Source: Aplysia californica
Lineage: Eukaryota > Mollusca > Gastropoda > Aplysiida > Aplysiidae
Assembly (NCBI RefSeq): GCF_000002075.1
Contig: NW_004798352.1
Location: forward strand, 50,563 to 72,837
DNA: 22,275 nt
Direction: 5' to 3'
The notes beneath the pieces are model-generated. The model was not told where the DNA came from and ran no database searches. It saw only the letters and a program-made list of their open reading frames with translations. How positions within the stretch are numbered: the stretch's first letter is position 1; the number at the start of each line of letters is the position of its first letter. Position numbers and translations under genes: made by a program. Shown in pieces: positions 12,001 through 18,505 of this stretch.

Positions 12001-15000
12001 ACAATAGCCGTCATGTAAACAAACGGGACCGCAATTGTACAGGAGTGCCGCGGGCCGCGATTTCTTTCGCAAAAAACGGCTAGTTCAATTTTCTAATGAA
12101 CTTTTCAAGTCGCACACCGGCTGCTTCTTTCTCATTCCAGCTCCTTTTATTTTTGCATTCTGAATCAATTTCTCTCGAATTTCCGCCAATTTCAATGACA
12201 ACTCGGCGCGCTAACGTCCCGATGCCCGATCGACACTGCGTTGCTCCACAACAATAAACAATGTGAAACTAGCGCTGGGCCTAGAAGAACGGAAGTTGAA
12301 AGCTACGGGCGGACATGCGCAAACCGCGTTTTCGTCTCTCTCCCGGTTCGGTGTTTTCCGCGTGGAAAAAAAAAGTATGAAATTTGCGACCAAGAGCGGT
12401 CCAGCGGAGGAAGGAGGAAAGTTGCGGGAAAAGCTAGATGTAGCGGAGTTTCCGCTATTTAGCGGGAAAGTGGCAGCTATGGACATCATGCACATTATCA
12501 GTTTGAATAAAAGAGCAACAATCAATATAAAACCAAAATCACCCATATGAAAATATAACAACAAGCCTTTTCTCCCCCCCCCCCCCCCCCCCCCAAATCT
12601 GAATTCCTCTTTTTATTCACAGAGAGAGCTACCCATTTTGTAGCATACTATCTATCGTATTACCTCGCTCAGAGAAACTTTTCTCAGCTCTTCGACAAAG
12701 ATGTCAGCTATGTGCAGCCTTAGACCATCTGGCAGGCGCGACTCCTCTGGCTGCATGACCGTCTCCGACAGGCTCCTGGAGAAGGAGAGGCACGCGGGGA
12801 CCGGCCAACCAGCCTGGCTGAGCAGGCAGAAAGTTCTGTGCAGCATGTCCCGAATCATCTGGGGGGAAAAGGAATGGACTTGTTGACTTCATGACGACTG
12901 CTTCTGAAGTGTAAGACTCCGCCAAGGGCCATTTTGAAAATTGACATGTGATGGAGTCTTAACACTGAGTAGTTAAGCAAAATCACTTTCTTATTTATCA
13001 GGTAAATTTTCTAATCTATGTGATTTTAGACTGGTCTAACATGCTCATAAACACAAAAAGACACGTCGTCAGTATCATTCCACTATTATCCTAAACAAAT
13101 TGTTTAGGTTTCCAAAACAAAGATAAAGCACTTTTTCAAATAAAAACATACGGGGCATCTTACAGTACGACTTCATTTTGTTCTTTTATTTTCTTCCCCT
13201 ATTTAGTAGGCCAGGGCAAGATCGATTCTGGGATCGATTCTTTCGAGTCCAAATGAGGGCTCAAAGAATCGATCTTGTTCCCAGACTCTAAGCTTCGAGT
13301 CCGCCCTGGGTCGATGCCTCCCGTCTCCTTTTATTTAGCCTGGTTCCTAGCCTAGACTCCGAGAATCGAGGCAAGAATCTAAATCTCTACCTCACTATTA
13401 CAGTCCTGTCGTGGGATAGGCCTAGGGCTGTCCCACCCCACAGTCGAGTTTTTCGCTTCAAAACAGACACCGCACCAGGACGGGACTGATCCGGGGCATA
13501 AGGCGGCTTCTTTGATGTTGGCCTAGGCGGAGTTAAAAATGCATTCCAAAAATTTCTTAAATATTGGCCAAATTTAAAAAATAATAAGATTTTCGTGATC
13601 AGCGACCTAAAATTAGCGAAAATTACTCGGGGAACCCAATTTAACGCCCGATTACCATGTTAAATTAATTTTTGTGAGTTTTGTTTACTTATGGTTTTTT
13701 TTCACTATTTGAATTTGGCGTGCACTAGGCCTTGATACATGTAGATTCAAGACTGTGTCTTCAAGGTGGATGAATCGAGGTTGCATGTGCCTGTGCTCTG
13801 TTGCTTCATATTAGAAAAAAGAGAAAGAGAAAACAGTATTAGGTCATACTGTCCCACCGATGTTGTTGCAATTCACAACTGCTCGGGACTCAATGCAACA
13901 AAAATGTCACTGTCACGTCCCAATAATAGGTGCGGTACATTACACTCTAGTTCAAAGGTTTCAAACGTCAGTCAGGTCTGTCCCGAGACGAACTTTCGTA
14001 GGCCTAGTGAGGTAGGGGCAAGAAAGTGCCAGTCAGTCACCATCAATTGTCTCACGCAACCCCCCACCCCACCCCACCTTCCTCTTTCTCGCTATGAGTG
14101 AATGCTAAACTAGGCCTAGGCCTACTTGTCGTTTCTACCAGTACGAAACCACGCTGCACATACGTTACTGCTACTTTGAATGTTGTTGCCCCACCCCCGC
14201 CCATCCCAAATTAAATCATTCACTTCCATTTTCTCTTTCTTTTGTCTTGAACATTGAACGCTTGCTTTTGAATTTCACTGCACTTTCATCTTCACTGTAC
14301 ACGTATTCTTTTGTAAATCATATTGTGTGTTTAGAGTTGACATCAATGAGTCATCATGTCTGGATGTCGATCTTTAGCTTGGGACTTTTTTTTATAAGCA
14401 GGAAAACACAGTACTGTTGTTTGTACGATTTGTAATAATGTTTTGACGTACACGTACAACAACAAAACGTCGACAATAACAAAACATTTGTCACCAAAGC
14501 ATGCATTGACATATCAGGAAGCATAGGGTGCAAGAGAGAAGGAGCCTGTGCCCCACGCATTGGCAAGAGTGATAGAAGGTAGGCAACACACAAACACACA
14601 CACTTACACACCCACACCCAAACACACAAATGCGTGAAAGCCAACTTGTCTTGGCACGCGCGCAGGCTTAGCCAGCCACGTCTGTCAAACTCGAGACTCG
14701 AGGTCTCGATCTTAAGAGCTATTTTTAGCAGTGTTCAAGACTCGAGGTCTCGATCTTAAGAGCTATTTTTAGCAGTGATCAAGTCATGGCCTCTAAACAG
14801 CCCACTTGAAGCAGCTTCCAAACTCGAAAATCGGACTCGATTCCTTGATTCTTTTTCAGTTTTGGAATCGAGGCCTCGAGTCTTTTGCCGTCGATCTTGC
14901 CCTGGCCTACTATTTAGTTCATAAATCAAAAGGGCCAAAGTCAAAGTTCTAATTTGGGATTCTTTTTCCTTTATATTCTCAAAATTTCAAAACTGGCGGA

Positions 15001-18000
15001 AAGGCACTGACCGCATAAAGCCACTCAAGATGATCCTAGTATCTATATATTATATTCTACAAAAGTTGGCAACAGCCAACTTCAGCATCTCAGTTGTACA
15101 TTGGGCAAACAACAGTTTGGGGAATTTTCGAAAGGCAAGCATGCCCAGAAGGCTGATTTTCAACCGCACATGAAATAAAGCATGGCTGTAAAAACTAATA
15201 GTATCCTCACCATCAAGAACTTGTCCAGTCTCAGCTTGTCAATGCCGTTCCATTCCCTGGCATGAGTGGCCAAGAAAATTTTCACAAACCTCAGAGCATC
15301 TTCGATATTGGGAAATGATCCAAGGAGGCCAGTAATTCTTTTGGACAATTCTTCCTGCAGAACAGGAAACAGAAAAATAAGTTAAAAAAAAGAAAAAGTA
15401 CAGAGCCTGTATTTTTATTAAGCTTAACTAAGTTGAGATCATGCACTAGTCGATGAACCTTCTTAATACTTTGCCATCACAAGGCTCAAATAGTAAAAAC
15501 CCTTGCCATCAAAGGCAAAGGAATTTGGGGTAAAATCCAAAGAATCTGGGTGGTAAACACCGCCGATCGGCAAGATGTGACAGCAAAGTGCTAAACACTT
15601 TTATGACTAAACTGTAAGTATACAGAAGGCTATTTCACCTTTGTACACAAGAATCAAATTTTTCACCCAATTTTTTTCAGCATTGCAAAGTCCCCAGAAC
15701 TGTGCCTGTTATTTAACTTATATTTGCATAAAACATAAACATCAAACTGAGTAAAAATAAGTACTGTTCACAATAAACAGACAGACTCGCTGGGGTTTTG
15801 TAGATTTTTATCAGATGACCAAACAACCAACTGTTGTGTTGTATACTGAGAGCAAGGAGTACTGTTAAAATTAGTGAACATGTCAACCGGCAAAAAACAT
15901 CCCAAAACCCCATTCAGTGACACCCTACTTTCTAGCAACACCTCTCATATTCAGCACATATAAATATGACCTATTTGTGTTGTAAGAGTTGTAAAACTTA
16001 CTGGCACTAAAAACAAATAGAGGTGACAATCTGCTTGACACCAAAGGATTTGTGCAGAGGACTTGAGGTCAATTTCTGTGTAGAGGGAGAATCTTTATTG
16101 AACATTTCTGTCTCTCCGCTGGAATGAAGAATCTCTCTAAGCCTAGGTTGGCCCTGACAGGCAGTGCCAAAGCCTGCCTCCTTAGTAAATTACCTAAATC
16201 ATGTTTATGGGAGTTTTTAAAAAGGAAGTGGATATCTTCACCCGAGGTGAGAATAGAAATACGATCGACCTCTCACCCCGGGTGAGACTTGCCACCGTTG
16301 GCTATTCTCACCCGGCGTGAAACAAGACCTGTTTTTCCTAATTTCGGAATACTTTCTATCGATGTGGATGATCAAATGGATAAAGGCAAAGAAAAGATTA
16401 CATTATAGCACAAAAGTAAGCTAATTTGATCATCTACAAAGATGCTATGGCTATTTCACTTTTCGAATCGAGCCGAACTACGGGGTTCGCCATTTTGTTT
16501 TGCCCGGAAGTTCTCGCAAGATCTACTCCTCCCCTCTTCTCTCTCTCTATCTCTTTCTGAATACTGTCTATCGGTGTGGACGATCAAATTGACCAAAGGA
16601 AAGTTAAAAAATGATGTTAAAACACAAAAGTAAATTAATTTGGTCGTCTACAAAGATGCTACTGCTATTTAACTTTTCGAATCGAGCCGAACTACGCGGG
16701 TCGCCATTTTGTTTTGCTCGGAAGTTCTCGCACTACTCCTCTCACTCTCTCTCCACTGCCCACGGACAAAATTGTACGCTTTTAGTAGGCTAACACTAAC
16801 AGTAGTAATGGAACGTTTGTTCACGGCACAGAATTCTACAATTTTTCTGTTATCACAGTGTAGAATTCTGTGGTTTAGGGTGAACGCAAAATTGGTTGGC
16901 CTAGATCTAGGCTATAACAGTGAACGCACACCGGGTGAGAATAGCCAAAAGACTCGCCTGAGCTATTCTCACCCGGGATGAGAATAGAGGTGGCCTTTAA
17001 AAAAGCCACATTTGAAGAAAAAAAAGCGAAAAAATGTTTTTAGAAAAAGGAGAAAGTGACAGTTGACAATTTCAGACAGAAAAACTAACTGTGTGCTAAT
17101 GAAGAAGAAGGGAATGTTATTTAATAGCCTTAAGTCAGAGTTTCACCCTGTGGAAAAAAAACCTTTCGATTTTTAATTTAAGATTGACAAATCTTCACCT
17201 GAATTAAGGGTTTGTCCTGCATCCACATGCAATAAAAGAGCCCTTTCCATATCTTGAGAAAGTCGTCATCGCTAAGACCAACTGCAAAGAAAAAAAAGAC
17301 AAGAACAACTATAAAATTCAGGCTGAGTTGTGAACCAACTAAAGTGACTAAAGTAAAAAACTTTAAAGTCCCTTCTTTATTGCGTAGTTTGGGGTGGTCG
17401 CTCGTTACGGAAGTCCTTCCCCACATTTCTAGATCTAGAGTCTAGATTTAGCAATTATTTTAAAATTGAGGCCGTCGTTATTCGGACTCGAGTCCGAATA
17501 CCATTTTTTCATATTCGGACTCGAGTCCGAAAAAAAGGAAGTGTCTTCGTTCTATAGATCTAACGTTCAGTGCTTCCAATTTTCCGCCATTTTTTAGTTT
17601 CTCTCACACCTTTTCTGCCAATCCGATGCCCGCCGCCTCATTGATACGCCCCCCCCCCCCCGCCCCCCATGTTTCCCACTTTCTTTGTTGTAGAAAAAGG
17701 TAAAATTGAAGATTAGCAGACCACCTGGCACCTGCATATTATGAGCTGGGGAACAAAAAAAAAGACTGATTCGTTCAAATACACACAAGCATGTGTCATA
17801 TCGATTGTTTACCAAGTTGTGTTGCTGTGTAGAGCTGAGCATAAGGCAACTTTTGATTCCATAGACCAGCACACAATTCATTACGTAGATCTACGTCAAG
17901 ACTAGCTTATTATTGTAATACTGATCAGTTAACGGGGGCAAAAAGACTAAGGCGTATGTGACATTCAACGCCCGGACCGATAGTGCCCCCCCACCCCCCT

Positions 18001-18473
18001 CCCCGACATGCACACAGCCACACGTGTGCAGGCCGCCCATCCGACCCCGACACACGCTAACGAACCATCTTTATTGCTTCTGATGACCTCTTGACAAATA
18101 AACATTTATTAGAAGCGCTATAACTTTTCAGGCCGGCCTCAAATTCATCATAAGATTAAAAGTCGGCTCCTGCACAAAACGCCTTTTTGCCCGAAGTGAT
18201 CCCGGTCTCTACCCAGCCTGAGGCGAGTCACGAGTGAGGCAGGACAGGAAGCCGGATTCACGAGTCACAGGAAGTCGGAAGTGATGTCATGCTGGACAAG
18301 AATCAGAGTCCGAATAACATTTTTTCATAGGGACTCGAGTCCGAATAGTCACTTCAGCCTTTAAAATTACAGGGTAAGTGTTCCATTGCAGCCTTCCGTC
18401 TGCAAATAATTTATCAGATTGATAAGTGATAGACCTAGTAATGCTACTAAAGATGAATTGTTGAAATCTTTCT

Positions 18474-18505
<32 letters not shown>

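Noticed and set aside
13766-14101. 111-codon frame inside the hAT-type element as a possible transposase remnant
   Set aside because: No BED finger, catalytic or dimerisation motif of hAT transposases can be seen.
16442-16633. 63-codon frame repeated almost exactly at 18947-19138
   Set aside because: It lies inside the duplicated dyad element; conservation is at DNA level and includes non-coding microsatellite sequence.
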